DNA from: Pseudomonadota bacterium
GTDB taxonomy: Bacteria > Pseudomonadota > Alphaproteobacteria > Caulobacterales > Caulobacteraceae
NCBI GenBank assembly: GCA_023433585.1
Contig: JAEZCL010000124.1
Span: 1 to 15,841, forward strand
DNA length: 15,841 nt
Reading direction: 5' to 3'
Below, one piece after another: positions 5,929 to 13,520 of this stretch. Within the stretch, counting starts at the first letter, position 1, and every line of letters starts with the position of its first letter. The notes beneath the pieces are model-generated. The model searched no databases. It saw only the letters and a list, made by a program, of their open reading frames with translations, and was not told where the DNA came from. A program made the translations under genes and the position numbers.

Positions 5929-6903
5929 CTACAGCGCCGTCACCCCCGCCTCGCCGTCCTCGTCGGCCCAGGCGACGCGGGTTCCGTCCGCGCTCATGGC
6001 CAGGGCGGCCACGGCCGCGCCCCGTTCGGCGCGGATGAAGTTCAGCCCTTGCGCCGCCGGTTCCGCCACCCAGACGCGGCCGTCGGAAAGCCCCGCCGCC
6101 AGGCGCGGATGATCCACGGCTGCGGCGACCATCACCACCTGGCTGCCTTCGTCATAGCCGATCTCGGCGGCCTCCTTGCCCATCGGCCCGCCCGACCCGA
6201 CGAAGGGCCACAGCACCACGCCCTGCGCCCCGGACGTGGCCAGCAGCGCGCCCCTGGACAGAAACCCCATCGACCGCACCTTGGCCGGATAGCCCGCCAT
6301 GCGCATGTCTCTGGCGTCCTTCAGCCGCCAGCCGTGAAGCTGGGCGTCCTGCATGGTGGTGACGACGAAGGCGCCGTCCGGCGAAAAGGTCACGCCCGTG
6401 TGCGACCCGGCCCATTTCAGGAAGGTCGGCTTCTGTTTCTCGATGCGCGCGAACCACAGCGCCGCCCCGCCGTATGTGGCCGCCGCCAGCCGCCGACCCT
6501 TGGGATCGAACGCCAGGCCCGACACGGTGTGCTCGTGCTCGAAGACACGCCGGAACGCCGGGTCCTTCACGTCCAGAACCGTCACCGTCCGCCCGGCGGA
6601 AAAGGCGATCAGGCCGGACGTGGGCGACGTGGCCACCGCGTCGATCCAGGCGCCCCTGGTCACGGCCAGCTCGCCCGCGTCTTCGCGTCGGCTCCACACC
6701 AGGCGGCCGTCGTCGCCGCCCGTGACGATGCCTTCGCCGGAAGGGTGGACTGCGGCCGACAGCACGGGTCCGTCATGAGCGTCCGCCCTCTCACCCGTAT
6801 CGAACCGTACCGACCCGTCGCCCAGGGCGAAGATCGCGCCCGAGGCGTCGAACAGGGTGGCGGTGGGCTGGGCGTCGAAGGAGAATTGGCTCAAGCCGCG
6901 CAC
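5929..6903 (-). CDS. WD40-type beta-propeller protein linked to a COG0523 GTPase
   Basis: This 324-residue protein has repeated blades of the kind G-x-V/L-x-S-A-A-V-H-P-S-G...D-G-R-L-V-W, for example around 40-70 (AHDGPVLSAAVHPSGEGI), 125-150 (HEHTVSGLAFDPKGRR), 165-180 (HTGVTFSPDG) and 285-315 (AVAALAMSADGTR). No signal peptide or membrane segment is seen, so it should be a cytoplasmic scaffold or binding protein. The start given is GTG 6903, overlapping the GTPase gene by 13 bases. TTG 6894, which overlaps the GTPase stop in TTGA and has GAGG about 10 bases upstream, is an equally good alternative. The overlap implies translational coupling, so its job is probably tied to the metallochaperone. 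The exact role is unknown. Confidence 0.8.
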   Translation of the reverse strand: MRGLSQFSFDAQPTATLFDASGAIFALGDGSVRFDTGERADAHDGPVLSAAVHPSGEGIVTGGDDGRLVWSRREDAGELAVTRGAWIDAVATSPTSGLIAFSAGRTVTVLDVKDPAFRRVFEHEHTVSGLAFDPKGRRLAAATYGGAALWFARIEKQKPTFLKWAGSHTGVTFSPDGAFVVTTMQDAQLHGWRLKDARDMRMAGYPAKVRSMGFLSRGALLATSGAQGVVLWPFVGSGGPMGKEAAEIGYDEGSQVVMVAAAVDHPRLAAGLSDGRVWVAEPAAQGLNFIRAERGAAVAALAMSADGTRVAWADEDGEAGVTAL

Positions 6904-7952
6904 GCCTCGAACCCGGCCTTCAGCGCCGCCTCGTCCAGGTCGCGGCCGATGAAGACGGCGCGGCTCCAGCGACGCTCCTTTTCGCCCCAGGGCTTCTGAA
7001 GGTCGCCCTCCAGGATCATGTGGACGGCCTGGAACACCAGACGCCGGTCCTCGCCCTGAACGTCGATGATGCCCTTGGCGCGCAGGATGTCCTGGCCCTT
7101 GGTGGCCAGAAGTTCGTCCAGCCAGCGGGTGAATTTCGCGCCGTTAAGCGGCCTGTCCAGCGACAGGCTGATCCCCCGGATGTCGTCCTGGTGCGCATGG
7201 CCGCGCGGGCCGTGGTCATGGTGGTGATCGTGGTGGCCGTGATCGTGGTCGTGGCCGCAGTGTTCATCATGCACATGACCCGGCTCGCCGTGGGCCGGAT
7301 TGGCGAAGGCGGGATGGATGTCGGTGATGCGCTCCAGATCGAAACCGCCCAGACCCAGGACCTGATCCAGCGGCACGTTCGCCCGCTCGGCCCGCATCAC
7401 CGGGGCGATGGGGTTCAGCGCGCGCAGGCGGGCCTCGACGGCCGCCAGTTCGGCCTCGGTCGCCAGGTCGGTCTTGTTGAGGATGATGCGGTCGGCGAAG
7501 GCGATCTGCTCGCGCGCCTCCCTGGAATCGTCCAGCCTCGCCATGACGTGGCGCGCGTCGGCCAGGGCCGTGACGCTGTCCAGGCGGGTCTTTTCGCGCA
7601 CTTCGTCGTCGACGAAGAAGGTCTGGGCCACCGGGCCGGGATCCGCGAGCCCGGTCGTCTCCACGATGATGGCGTCAAACGCCGGCTTGCCGGGACGCTG
7701 GCGCTTCATCAGGCCGGACACCACCCGGATCAGATCGCCGCGCACGGTGCAGCAGACGCAGCCGTTGTTCATCTCGAACACGTCCTCGTCGGCGCCGACC
7801 ACCAGGTCGTTGTCGATGCCGATCTCGCCGAACTCGTTGACGATCACGGCGTAACGCTTGCCGTGGTCCTCGGTCAGGATGCGGTTGAGCAGGGTGGTCT
7901 TGCCGGCGCCGAGATAGCCGGTCAGCACGGTCACGGGGGTCTTGTCGGTCAT
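6891..7952 (-). CDS. COG0523 (CobW/ZigA-like) metallochaperone GTPase
   Basis: This is a G3E-family P-loop GTPase, thought to deliver metal, commonly zinc, to client proteins in the cytoplasm. The 353-residue protein shows Walker A GYLGAGKTT (12-20), the COG0523 metal motif CVCC in NNGCVCC (62-68, cysteines 65, 67 and 68), ETTG (98-101) and the guanine-specificity NKTD (159-162). A His-rich linker follows (221-254, with HDHDHGHHDHHHDHG). The C-terminal CobW domain spans about 255-350. The His-rich stretch and the adjacent cation diffusion facilitator favour zinc, but nickel or cobalt cannot be excluded. The start ATG 7952 has only a weak Shine-Dalgarno. A 101-base gap with an inverted repeat separates it from the transporter gene upstream. 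Its 3' end overlaps the WD40 gene. Confidence 0.92.
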   Translation of the reverse strand: MTDKTPVTVLTGYLGAGKTTLLNRILTEDHGKRYAVIVNEFGEIGIDNDLVVGADEDVFEMNNGCVCCTVRGDLIRVVSGLMKRQRPGKPAFDAIIVETTGLADPGPVAQTFFVDDEVREKTRLDSVTALADARHVMARLDDSREAREQIAFADRIILNKTDLATEAELAAVEARLRALNPIAPVMRAERANVPLDQVLGLGGFDLERITDIHPAFANPAHGEPGHVHDEHCGHDHDHGHHDHHHDHGPRGHAHQDDIRGISLSLDRPLNGAKFTRWLDELLATKGQDILRAKGIIDVQGEDRRLVFQAVHMILEGDLQKPWGEKERRWSRAVFIGRDLDEAALKAGFEACAA

Positions 7953-7987
7953 GGCCGCCAGATGGCGCCTGCACGCGCCCTTGCCAA

Positions 7988-8034
7988 GAGCCTGATCGGT
8001 TGAGGTGGAATCGCCGATGCCGTGAATCAGGCTC
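7988..8034. repeat. Inverted repeat with two GANTC sites in the gap before the GTPase gene
   Basis: GAGCCTGAT (7988-7996) and ATCAGGCTC (8026-8034) are perfect 9-base inverted arms around a 29-base centre. The element contains two GAATC sites (8008-8012 and 8024-8028), the GANTC target of the CcrM methylase found in Caulobacterales. It lies in the transcribed gap between the cation diffusion facilitator and GTPase genes. As RNA it would form a stem upstream of the GTPase start. It may be a dispersed repeat or a processing or attenuation site. Confidence 0.5.
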
Positions 8035-8053
8035 TCGCTTCAAGCTGGGAAGA

Positions 8054-9016
<963 letters not shown>

Positions 9017-9026
9017 GGCCTGAAGG

Positions 9027-9686
9027 CTAAAGCGGTCCGACGGCGACGAGAAGCCCCAGCAGGATCAGGGCGGCGCCCAGGATGGCCCGCTCGAACCGGG
9101 CCAGCCGCTCGAGCCTCAGCAGGGACGCGCCCGCCAGGGCCGCGCCGGTCAGGACCAGCATCCCCAGGACGGTCCCCGCCGCGAAGGCCAGCGTCAGCAG
9201 GACCAGCCCCTGCGCCCCGTGCTGGGCGCCGGACAGATAGAGCGGCAGCAGAACCTCGCCCGGCGACAGGGCCAGCAGCGCCATCAGGCCCAGGAACGCA
9301 GCGCGGTTCGACACCGGCGGGCGGGCGTCGCCGGTCCGGGGCGCATTCCGCTCGGCCATGGCCCGCCACAGATACCAGCCGCCGAAACCGAACATCATGG
9401 CCGCCGCCATCCACGGCAGCACCCCCGCCAGCCGCGCCTCCAGCGCCAGGCCCGCCCCCACGATCAGGGCGCCGATGACGGCGGTGGAGGCCACATGGAC
9501 CAGACCGGCCGCAGCCGCCACGCCCAGGGTCGTGCGCACCCGCCACCCCTGTGCCCGACCCACCAGCACGAACGGCAGCCAGTGGGTCGGCAGGGCAGCG
9601 TGCAGGAAGGCGGCGACCAACCCGCCCCACAGCAGAGGCGCCAGAAGCGTGTCGGGAGAGGGGGCGGGCGGCATCGGCCGCCCCAT
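9027..9686 (-). CDS. Polytopic membrane protein with UreH/NiCoT-like metal motif
   Basis: This 219-residue protein has about six hydrophobic helices: 15-43, 53-80, 88-108, 128-152, 160-188 and 200-217. The first carries HAALPTH (29-35), which recalls the metal-selecting HxxxDH motif in helix one or two of NiCoT and the UreH-like transmembrane family. LSPGEVLLPLY (140-150) is another conserved-looking intramembrane segment. A metal transporter, or a partner of the cation diffusion facilitator encoded 10 bases downstream, is the best reading, but I cannot assign the family firmly. The start could be ATG 9686 or ATG 9674 (Met5). A GTTA-N5-TAAC palindrome ends 6 bases upstream of the first. It is the first gene of the probable metal operon. 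Confidence 0.65.
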   Translation of the reverse strand: MGRPMPPAPSPDTLLAPLLWGGLVAAFLHAALPTHWLPFVLVGRAQGWRVRTTLGVAAAAGLVHVASTAVIGALIVGAGLALEARLAGVLPWMAAAMMFGFGGWYLWRAMAERNAPRTGDARPPVSNRAAFLGLMALLALSPGEVLLPLYLSGAQHGAQGLVLLTLAFAAGTVLGMLVLTGAALAGASLLRLERLARFERAILGAALILLGLLVAVGPL

Positions 9687-9691
9687 AGCGC

Positions 9692-9704
9692 GTTATTCTG
9701 TAAC
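9692..9704. promoter_or_regulatory. Candidate Zur/Fur-type operator
   Basis: GTTATTCTGTAAC has inverted arms GTTA and TAAC around five bases and stands out in otherwise GC-rich DNA. It lies 6 bases upstream of the metal operon's first start codon and 99 bases upstream of the divergent gene at 9804. Zur boxes of proteobacteria often contain GTTAT...ATAAC. Only the four outer bases of each arm are symmetric here, so this is a weak match. It may instead be part of a -10 region. Confidence 0.3.
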
Positions 9705-9803
9705 AGGCGAGCTTAAAGCCGCGCCGGCGGACATGCTCTTGCGCGACCGCCGCCCGGCTCGGCACAATCGGACGTCGGGTTTTCAATTCAGGGGCGTGAA
9801 GGC

Positions 9804-10511
9804 ATGGAGCAGATCAGCGAAGCCGCCGGCAATTGGGGGCAGGTCGCAGCCAGTCTGTTCGCGGGCCTGGCCTTCATCCTGACGCTGTTCCAGTTCCGCC
9901 ATTCGGCCTCGGACGTGCTGGAGGCGCGCCAGACGGAAATCTACCAGCGGCTCGAATTCGAATCGATGTCGGTCTTCCGCTTCGAGGCCGAGAACAAGGC
10001 GGTGGTCCCGCAGTTCAAGACCCATCTGGCGCCGCCGGACTTCATGGGGCCGCCTTCCGGCGCGGCCGGGCGTCGCGCCCGCGAGGAGGCCCAGCTCTGC
10101 GCGCGCAAATATTACGAGATCACCTGCAACCTGTTCGAGATCGCCGCGCGCCTTCGCAAGAAGGACGGCTACATGGACCCCGAGGTGTTCGGCAGCTGGG
10201 TGGCGTGGTTCTTCGACACCCTGTGCGAATGGGGCTTTCGCGCCGCCTGGGCGGACCTGCGCGAGAACTACACCTCGCACCTGCGCGACGATGTGTTCGA
10301 CGTCTTCGTGGCGGAACTGATCCGGGACTGGGACATTCCCCACGCCGCCGACCCCGCCCAGGACCTGTGCATGCCCGATGAGACCGTCGCCGCGCTGAGA
10401 CGCCGCTTCTATGAACGGGTGGGGCTGCAGTTCAAATGCAAGGAGATCGAGAAGTGGCTGGACGCCGCGCGCCCTGGCGATCTTCCCGCCCATCCGCAGG
10501 CGTTCCGATGA
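9804..10511 (+). CDS. Unrecognised single-helix membrane protein
   Basis: This 235-residue protein has one N-terminal membrane helix (about 14-31, VAASLFAGLAFILTLFQF) and then a soluble, probably cytoplasmic, helical domain rich in Trp, Phe, Glu and Arg. Segments that stand out are EARQTEIYQRLEFESM (40-55), RKYYEITCNLFEIAARLRKK (101-120) and SWVAWFFDTLCEWGFRAAW (131-149). I do not recognise the family and see no catalytic motif; it resembles the many small proteins with an N-terminal helix and a DUF4760-like helical domain. The start ATG has AGGGG (9790-9794) with 9 bases spacing. The stop overlaps the following acetyltransferase start in ATGA, so the two are coupled. The gene is divergent from the metal operon. 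Confidence 0.75.
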   Translation: MEQISEAAGNWGQVAASLFAGLAFILTLFQFRHSASDVLEARQTEIYQRLEFESMSVFRFEAENKAVVPQFKTHLAPPDFMGPPSGAAGRRAREEAQLCARKYYEITCNLFEIAARLRKKDGYMDPEVFGSWVAWFFDTLCEWGFRAAWADLRENYTSHLRDDVFDVFVAELIRDWDIPHAADPAQDLCMPDETVAALRRRFYERVGLQFKCKEIEKWLDAARPGDLPAHPQAFR

Positions 10512-11011
10512 CGGAATCCGCCGCCGATTCCGTCATCCTGGCCTGGGCCGCGCCGGATCAGCTGGAGGCCGCCGCCCGATTCCTCGCCGCCGCCGTCCGC
10601 GCCGACGACCGCTATGTCAGCCACGGCGAGGTCCAGACCGGTCTCAGCCCGGATGGCGAGCGGTGGGCGCCGGACCTCGAGGCGCTGATGGTGGAGGACT
10701 TCAAGGACCTCGGCCCGGATCGCGCCGTGCTTCTGGCCCATGTGGAGGAGCGCCTGGCGGGCGTGGCGGTGATCCTGCGCCATGCGGACGACCGCGCCCA
10801 CTATGTGGTGGTCGAGGACGTGGCCGTGGCGCCCGAAGCCCGGGCGGCGGGGGTGGGCGGGCGCATGATGGACGCGATCGAGGCGGATGCGCGGGCGTCC
10901 GGCGCCGACTGGGCGTTCCTGGAAAGCGGTCTGGACAATGACGGCGCACACCGTTTCTTCGAGCGGCGCGCCTACCGCCCCCTGTCCAAGGTGTTCGCAA
11001 AGCGCCTGTAA
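10508..11011 (+). CDS. GNAT-family N-acetyltransferase
   Basis: This 167-residue protein has the GNAT core. The acetyl-CoA motif A is VEDVAVAPEARAAGVGGRMM (102-121), including the pyrophosphate-binding R-A-A-G-V-G-G loop. The C-terminal helix and strand carry NDGAHRFFERRAYRPLSK (144-161), the usual motif B end. It should transfer acetyl from acetyl-CoA to an amine; the substrate cannot be read from the sequence. The start ATG 10508 is chosen for its ATGA overlap with the upstream membrane protein; an in-frame ATG at 10436 would overlap that gene by 76 bases and is unlikely. The rplU promoter starts 25 bases after the stop. Confidence 0.88.
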   Translation: MTESAADSVILAWAAPDQLEAAARFLAAAVRADDRYVSHGEVQTGLSPDGERWAPDLEALMVEDFKDLGPDRAVLLAHVEERLAGVAVILRHADDRAHYVVVEDVAVAPEARAAGVGGRMMDAIEADARASGADWAFLESGLDNDGAHRFFERRAYRPLSKVFAKRL

Positions 11012-11035
11012 TGTCGGTTCCGGGCCGGTTTCGCG

Positions 11036-11063
11036 TTGACTCCCGCACCCTCATCCGTATATG
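11036..11063 (+). promoter_or_regulatory. Promoter of rplU-rpmA
   Basis: TTGACT (11036-11041) and TATATG (11058-11063) are a good -35 and -10 pair with a 16-base spacer. Transcription would begin near 11070, leaving a leader of about 65 bases before rplU. This fits a strong housekeeping promoter for ribosomal protein genes. Confidence 0.65.
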
Positions 11064-11135
11064 TCGCCGCTCTTCGCCCGCCGGGTCATCCCTTGCAGGC
11101 GCATATCTTTTTGCGTTCAAGCCGAGGCTTCCAAG

Positions 11136-11753
11136 ATGTACGCGGTGATCAAGACCGGCGGCAAGCAATACCGGGTCCAACCGGGCGACGTGATCGTGGT
11201 CGAGAAGCTCGACGGCGATGCGGGCTCTGACGTCAAGTTCGGCGATGTGCTGATGCTGGGCGGCGACAAGGGCGTGACCCTGGGCGAACCCGTCATCAAG
11301 GGCGCCTCTGTGGCGGCCACCCTGGTGGAGACCCGCAAGGGCGAGAAGATCAAGGTCTTCAAGAAGATCCGCCGCCAGGGCTATCGCCGCACCGCCGGCC
11401 ATCGCCAGATGGAGAGCGTGCTGCGCATCACCGGCATCGAGGGCGGCGGCCAGTCGGCCAAGTGGGACGGCAAGGCCGAGACCCTGACCAAGGCCGAAAT
11501 GAACGCCCGCGCCCGCGGCCTGGCCCCGCGCGTCGAGGCCGAGCCGAAGAAGGCCAAGCCCGCCGCCAAGGCCAAGGCTGAAGCCGCCCCGGCCGCCGAG
11601 ACGGCTGAAGCGCCCGCCAAGAAGGCTCCGGCCCAAAAGGCTCCGGCCAAGAAGGCCGCCGAAGCCAAGACCGAGACCAAGGCCCCGGCCAAGAAGGCCC
11701 CCGCCAAGAAGGCCCCCGCCAAGAAGGCCGCGCCCAAGGCCGACAAGGAATAA
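11136..11753 (+). CDS. rplU: 50S ribosomal protein L21 with long C-terminal tail
   Basis: L21 binds 23S rRNA in the large ribosomal subunit. The 205-residue product begins with the standard L21 start MYAVIKTGGKQYRV and has the signature IKVFKKIRRQGYRRTAGHRQ (72-91). The conserved domain ends near residue 103, which is the whole length of E. coli L21. The remaining 100 residues are a low-complexity Ala/Lys/Pro/Glu tail with KAPAKKAPAKKA-type repeats (about 135-203), resembling histone H1-like tails. Long tails of this kind occur on L21 in several alphaproteobacteria. ATG 11136 has GAGG (11124-11127) with 8 bases spacing; the in-frame ATG at 11061 overlaps the -10 element and is rejected. rpmA follows after 155 bases. 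Confidence 0.97.
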   Translation: MYAVIKTGGKQYRVQPGDVIVVEKLDGDAGSDVKFGDVLMLGGDKGVTLGEPVIKGASVAATLVETRKGEKIKVFKKIRRQGYRRTAGHRQMESVLRITGIEGGGQSAKWDGKAETLTKAEMNARARGLAPRVEAEPKKAKPAAKAKAEAAPAAETAEAPAKKAPAQKAPAKKAAEAKTETKAPAKKAPAKKAPAKKAAPKADKE

Positions 11754-11800
11754 TCCGCTCGGGTGGCCGTCCGGCCGCTCGGACACTATTATAGAGACAC

Positions 11801-11885
11801 GCGCTCAAGCAGCGAGGGACCGCGTCCCGAGCGATAGCGCACCAGGAAACACCGCGCTCAAGCAGCCCGAAGGGCGGTAGCGCAC
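11801..11885 (+). repeat. Two related hairpins between rplU and rpmA
   Basis: Two copies begin with GCGCTCAAGCAGC (11801-11813 and 11854-11866) and end with TAGCGCAC (11835-11842 and 11878-11885). In each, GCGCT pairs with AGCGC at the base. The tops differ but both pair: GGGAC-CGC-GTCCC (11816-11828) in the first and GCCC-GAA-GGGC (11865-11875) in the second. Different sequence with kept pairing suggests RNA structure is what matters. They lie in the rplU-rpmA mRNA and end 23 bases before rpmA. A TATTAT at 11787-11792 could be an internal -10, but no -35 is clear. Confidence 0.65.
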
Positions 11886-11908
11886 TAAGAAGGCTACGGA
11901 GCAGACCC

Positions 11909-12184
11909 ATGGCTCACAAGAAATCCGGCGGTTCGTCGCGTAACGGCCGCGATTCCGAATCCAAGCGCCTCGGCGTCAAGAAGTTCGGCGGCGAGCAGGT
12001 GCTGGCCGGCAACATCATCATTCGTCAGCGCGGCACCAAGTGGCACCCCGGCGACAACGTGGGCCTGGGCCGCGACCACACCCTGTTCGCCCTCGTACAG
12101 GGCGCGGTGAAATTCACCACCAAGCGCGGCGGCCGCTGTTACGTCTCCGTGCTTCCGGCCCAGCAGGCCATGGCCGCCGAATAG
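11909..12184 (+). CDS. rpmA: 50S ribosomal protein L27
   Basis: L27 is a large-subunit protein whose N-terminus reaches toward the peptidyl transferase centre. The 91-residue product has the expected MAHKKSGGSSRNGRDSESKR start, GVKKFGGEQVLAGNIIIRQR (22-41), GTKWHPGDNVGLGRDHTLFA (42-61) and a short C-terminus. The sequence begins directly with the mature-type MAHKK, so no Firmicutes-like cleaved N-terminal extension is present. It is cotranscribed with rplU across the paired hairpins. A terminator follows 68 bases after the stop. obg, often next in this cluster in other bacteria, does not follow here. Confidence 0.98.
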   Translation: MAHKKSGGSSRNGRDSESKRLGVKKFGGEQVLAGNIIIRQRGTKWHPGDNVGLGRDHTLFALVQGAVKFTTKRGGRCYVSVLPAQQAMAAE

Positions 12185-12201
12185 CGCGAACCGGAAAATC
12201 C

Positions 12202-12235
12202 CCGGATCGCGCTGGCCGAAACAGCAGCGATCCGG
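12202..12235. repeat. Hairpin in the rpmA 3' region
   Basis: CCGGATCGC (12202-12210) is perfectly complementary to GCGATCCGG (12227-12235) across a 16-base loop. It lies 17 bases after the rpmA stop and just upstream of the intrinsic terminator. There is no T-run of its own, so it may protect the 3' end of the transcript. Confidence 0.55.
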
Positions 12236-12252
12236 ACCAGGGAAATATTCCG

Positions 12253-12287
12253 CGGGGAGTCTGGATCGACAGGCTCCCCGTTTTCGT
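12253..12287 (+). terminator. Intrinsic terminator of rplU-rpmA
   Basis: CGGGGAG (12253-12259) pairs with CTCCCCG (12274-12280), extended by CTG (12261-12263) with CAG (12270-12272) around a six-base loop. TTTTCGTTT follows. It closes the ribosomal protein operon, so the downstream acetyltransferase gene probably has its own promoter or depends on readthrough. Confidence 0.88.
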
Positions 12288-12352
12288 TTCCCCGCCTCGA
12301 GTGACTGGTCCGAGCCCTTCAAGGAGACCGGCGAACCGTTTGAGGCCCGCCC

Positions 12353-12886
12353 ATGTGCGTCATAGAAACCTCACCCGTCATTGAGACGCGCCGCCTGGCC
12401 CTGCGCGCGCCCGGCGCCCAGGACATCTCCGCGATCGCCCGGCTGGGCGGCGACCCCGACATCGCGCGCATGACCTGCCGCATGCCCTCGCCCTTCCGCA
12501 TGGAGGACGCCGAGACCTTCGTCATGAACGTGGCCATGCAGGACCCGCGCCGGGCCAACACCTTCGTCATCGAGCACGAGGACCACGGGCCGGTGGGCGT
12601 GCTGGGCCTCTTCCACCATGCGGATCGGGCGCCGGAGATGGGCTACTGGATCGGCAAGCCGTTCTGGGGCCGGGGCCTGGCCACCGAGGCGGCCCAGGGC
12701 GCCCTCGCCTGGGCCAGGAAGCGCTGGAACAAGAAGGCGGTCATGGCCGGCCACTTCGCCGACAATCCCGCTTCGGGCCGGGTGCTGGAGAAGGCGGGGT
12801 TCCTCTACACCGGCGAGATTCGCCGCCAGTTCAGCCACGCGAGGAACGCCGAGGTGGACACGCGCATGATGGTCTGGCTGGCCTGA
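12353..12886 (+). CDS. RimJ/RimL-type GNAT N-acetyltransferase
   Basis: This 177-residue protein belongs to the Acetyltransf_3 branch of GNAT enzymes, which acetylate protein N-termini or small amines using acetyl-CoA. The N-terminal IETRRLALRAPGAQD (10-24) is the usual first strand. MGYWIGKPFWGRGLATEA (96-113) is motif A with the CoA loop GRGLA. NPASGRVLEKAGF (138-150) is motif B, with the conserved Asn and the KAGF ending. The substrate is not evident. Its place after rpmA would suit a ribosomal protein acetylase, but that is only a contextual guess because a terminator separates them. ATG 12353 has GAGG (12342-12345) with 7 bases spacing. Confidence 0.9.
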   Translation: MCVIETSPVIETRRLALRAPGAQDISAIARLGGDPDIARMTCRMPSPFRMEDAETFVMNVAMQDPRRANTFVIEHEDHGPVGVLGLFHHADRAPEMGYWIGKPFWGRGLATEAAQGALAWARKRWNKKAVMAGHFADNPASGRVLEKAGFLYTGEIRRQFSHARNAEVDTRMMVWLA

Positions 12887-12892
12887 GGCCGG

Positions 12893-13240
12893 TCACTCCA
12901 CCACCCGGAAGCGGCGGGCGTCGAACACGCGCAGCACCTGGTTCAGGTCACGCCCGCGCTTCAGGATCATGCCGGCCTGATTGATGACGGCCCAGGCGCC
13001 CTGCCTGCGCGCCAGGGCCGGGCGTTTCTCGATGCGGTAAGCCGGTGCGTCCCCGGTGCGGCGGAAGACGGCGAACTCGGCGGCCTCCCGCCCCGGCGCC
13101 ATGGCGTAGTCGCGCCACTCGCCTGCGGCCACCATGCGCCCGTAAAGCCTCAGGATCGCATCCAGTTCGCGGCGATCGAAGAAAATCAGCCCGGCTTGCG
13201 CCGCCTGACTTCCCGGCTGATCCGCTCCGTCCGCGCTCAT
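12893..13240 (-). CDS. DUF2794 family protein
   Basis: This 115-residue protein matches the DUF2794 pattern known from alphaproteobacteria: FFDRRELDAILRLYGRMVAAGEWRDYAM at 20-47, FAVFRRTGDAPAYRIEKRP at 56-74, and LKRGRDLNQVLRVFD near the end. The function is unknown. There is no signal peptide or membrane segment, so it is probably cytoplasmic. The length is typical. It converges with the acetyltransferase gene, with only 6 bases between the stops. Upstream lies the structured 280-base gap. Confidence 0.85.
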   Translation of the reverse strand: MSADGADQPGSQAAQAGLIFFDRRELDAILRLYGRMVAAGEWRDYAMAPGREAAEFAVFRRTGDAPAYRIEKRPALARRQGAWAVINQAGMILKRGRDLNQVLRVFDARRFRVVE

Positions 13241-13520
13241 GGCCTCAGGTTAGCGCGCGTCATCGCATAAAGACCAGCCGGATCGATCCGTGTCGTCGAA
13301 GAAACCAAACGAACACGAAAAGGCCCCAGTTCGGTCCTTCCAACGCCCGTTTGGGCGCCCACATAGGCAGTGTCGGCCAGTCGGGGTCGCCGGAGATCCC
13401 GGATCCTGAACAGCCCCCCCAGCCCCCCTGGATTTCATGGGGCCTCGACGGGCCGGCGACCTCCAAGCGAGACGCCCGTGCGACACCTCCCCCTCCCGGT
13501 CGCGCGGGCGTTTTGCGTTT
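13241..13520. other. Structured gap, possible small RNA
   Basis: No convincing gene lies in these 280 bases, but complementary segments are unusually strong. AGGCCCCA (13321-13328) pairs with TGGGGCCT (13438-13445). GGTCGCCGG (13385-13393) pairs with CCGGCGACC (13453-13461). CGCCC-GTTT-GGGCG forms a small hairpin near 13344-13357. A plus-strand terminator closes the region. The first two pairings are separate options or parts of one rod-like fold. I found no match to 6S, SRP, tmRNA or RNase P signatures that I know. No clear promoter was found. Confidence 0.4.
13472..13520 (+). terminator. Plus-strand terminator abutting the degP stop
   Basis: CGCCCG (13473-13478) plus GCGAC (13480-13484) pair with GTCGC (13499-13503) plus CGGGCG (13505-13510), with one T-G pair between the two blocks. 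TTTTGCGTTTT follows (13511-13521). The T-run is on the plus strand, although both neighbouring genes read on the minus strand. It either ends a small plus-strand transcript from the gap or blocks antisense transcription into degP. The stem may also stabilise the degP mRNA end. Confidence 0.75.

Noticed and set aside
13250..13486. Minus-strand ORF of 78 codons in the gap before the DUF2794 gene
   Set aside because: It shows no recognisable motif, and strong complementary segments explain the region better as RNA structure.
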